Assembly: GCA_900550475.1 (NCBI GenBank)
Contig: URSA01000012.1
Location: 1-64,000, forward strand
Source of the DNA: an uncultured Lachnospiraceae bacterium
GTDB lineage: Bacteria > Bacillota > Clostridia > Lachnospirales > Lachnospiraceae
DNA: 64,000 bases
Direction of reading: 5' to 3'
In this document: piece after piece, positions 63,343 to 64,000 of the stretch
Layout of the letters: each line of letters starts with the position of its first letter
How positions within the stretch are numbered: the first letter of the stretch is position 1
Translations under genes and position numbers: made by a program
The notes under the pieces: model-generated
Database searches by the model: none
Told to the model about the DNA's origin: nothing
The model's input: the letters and a program-made list of their open reading frames with translations, nothing else

Positions 63343-64000
63343 TCATTCCTTTTTCTTTCGTTTGATTCCAAGCACACACCAGCGCAGTACCGGTATTCCG
63401 GAAATAACGGCGTTAAGCAGATATCCGCCTCCAAAGGCGGCAAGCCCGGTGAGCAGATAGGACGGAAACGCAGTCAGTGCAGTGTGGCGGTGCAACAGAT
63501 AGGCGCATGCCGCCAGCGGCACATAATGAAATACATACAGTCCGAAATTCCGCTCAGACAGCCAGTCGGACAACGGGGAAGAAAAATCGCCCCATCTTTT
63601 TGCAAACGCCAGAACGGCAAGCACCGCAGCCCACCCATACAATACGGAAAACGGACTGTTCACCACCGGTTCCACCGCATAGTTTTGTCCGAAGTAATGC
63701 CATGTATAGGCGGCGCCCAGTACCAAGGCGGCTGCCGTCAGCACAAGCCAGCAGCGCGAAAGTCTCTCCATGACCGCGTCATTTGCAAACACAAAGTACC
63801 CCAGAAGAAAGCAAAGACCGTAAATACCGAAACGATACACCGCGATCACAGGTGTATTCAGGATCTGCGCCGCACCGTAGACCGGTATCACAAGCAAAAT
63901 CAAAACCCGGACATTCGCCTTTTCGCAGAATCCGTACAGCTTTCCTTTTTCCACCTTGCGGATCAGGGCAAGCACCATGGAAAACAGCCACAAAAGCTGA
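63343..64000 (-). CDS. Membrane acyltransferase family 3 protein (5' end cut by window)
   Basis: The reading frame of at least 218 residues continues past the window edge, so the start is missing. About six hydrophobic segments with a C-terminal part like that of OafA/acyltransferase_3 proteins, including ERNFGLYVFHYVP. These membrane enzymes O-acetylate surface glycans. It is followed by the XRE-AbrB gene after 11 nt, probably co-transcribed. Confidence 0.7.
   Translation of the reverse strand, partial: QLLWLFSMVLALIRKVEKGKLYGFCEKANVRVLILLVIPVYGAAQILNTPVIAVYRFGIYGLCFLLGYFVFANDAVMERLSRCWLVLTAAALVLGAAYTWHYFGQNYAVEPVVNSPFSVLYGWAAVLAVLAFAKRWGDFSSPLSDWLSERNFGLYVFHYVPLAACAYLLHRHTALTAFPSYLLTGLAAFGGGYLLNAVISGIPVLRWCVLGIKRKKKE

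Overview
The window looks like chromosome of a motile, anaerobic gut-type Firmicute, most likely Lachnospiraceae (Roseburia/Agathobacter-like). The indications are a long Gram-positive-type S12, the order rpmG-secE-nusG-rplKAJL-rpoBC and rpsL-rpsG-fusA-tuf, a CsrA/FliW-regulated flagellin cluster with two tandem flgK-like genes, a TrpXYZ-type transporter behind a T-box, and an F-type ATP synthase. No organism-specific marker was identified, so the family-level call is inference from protein character and gene order.

Region 1 (1-10,525) is a mobile element, probably an integrative mobilizable element whose left end lies outside the window. Its right part carries a MobV/Pre-type relaxase, a candidate oriT with several inverted repeats, a small winged-helix/excisionase-like protein, a self-regulated XRE repressor and a tyrosine integrase whose stop codon sits in the U-tract of the tuf terminator. 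Its left part is very AT-rich cargo on the minus strand: an AAA ATPase (4215-5561) followed 2 nt later by a TOPRIM-like protein, a DUF3892-like small protein plus an unrecognised 308-aa protein, and three orphan membrane proteins. A short structured RNA with its own promoter and terminator may be encoded on the opposite strand between them. This cargo is the best candidate for an undescribed (probably defence) system.

Region 2 (10,594-32,600) holds the str and rpo/ribosomal operons on the minus strand, with clear sigma-A promoters and an L10 leader. Between rpoC and rpsL a nine-gene plus-strand operon (15,396-21,110) is inserted: a degenerate GGDEF membrane protein, an ECF-like sigma factor, a membrane protein, a transglutaminase lipoprotein, a PilC/GspF protein and four small pilin-like proteins, one with a canonical prepilin cleavage signature. 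No PilB or prepilin peptidase is present.

Region 3 (32,670-49,400) is flagellar: a solitary FliD-like protein behind a probable sigma-28 promoter; glf, a regulator and a TIM-barrel isomerase; then flagellin with a long GGA-rich leader, fliT-like, fliS, fliD, flaG, csrA, fliW, flgL, two flgK, flgN and flgM. Four sigma-28-like promoters with nearly the same architecture fit a late flagellar regulon, with FlgM (anti-sigma-28) and CsrA/FliW (flagellin translation) acting as the two control layers.

Region 4 (49,425-64,000) contains a LURP-one-like protein, ThrH, a carbohydrate-binding-like protein, a DUF362 ferredoxin protein, and an ATP synthase operon (atpBEF-A-G-D-C) in which a separate delta gene is missing and the delta C-terminal domain appears fused to the N-terminus of alpha. 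Next come a 5'-truncated Rpn/PD-(D/E)XK transposase-like gene with 66-nt coding repeats, a tryptophan T-box (UGG specifier) in front of a TrpXYZ-type ABC transporter, an XRE-AbrB regulator and the C-terminal part of a membrane acyltransferase cut by the window edge. No rRNA, tRNA or CRISPR array was seen.
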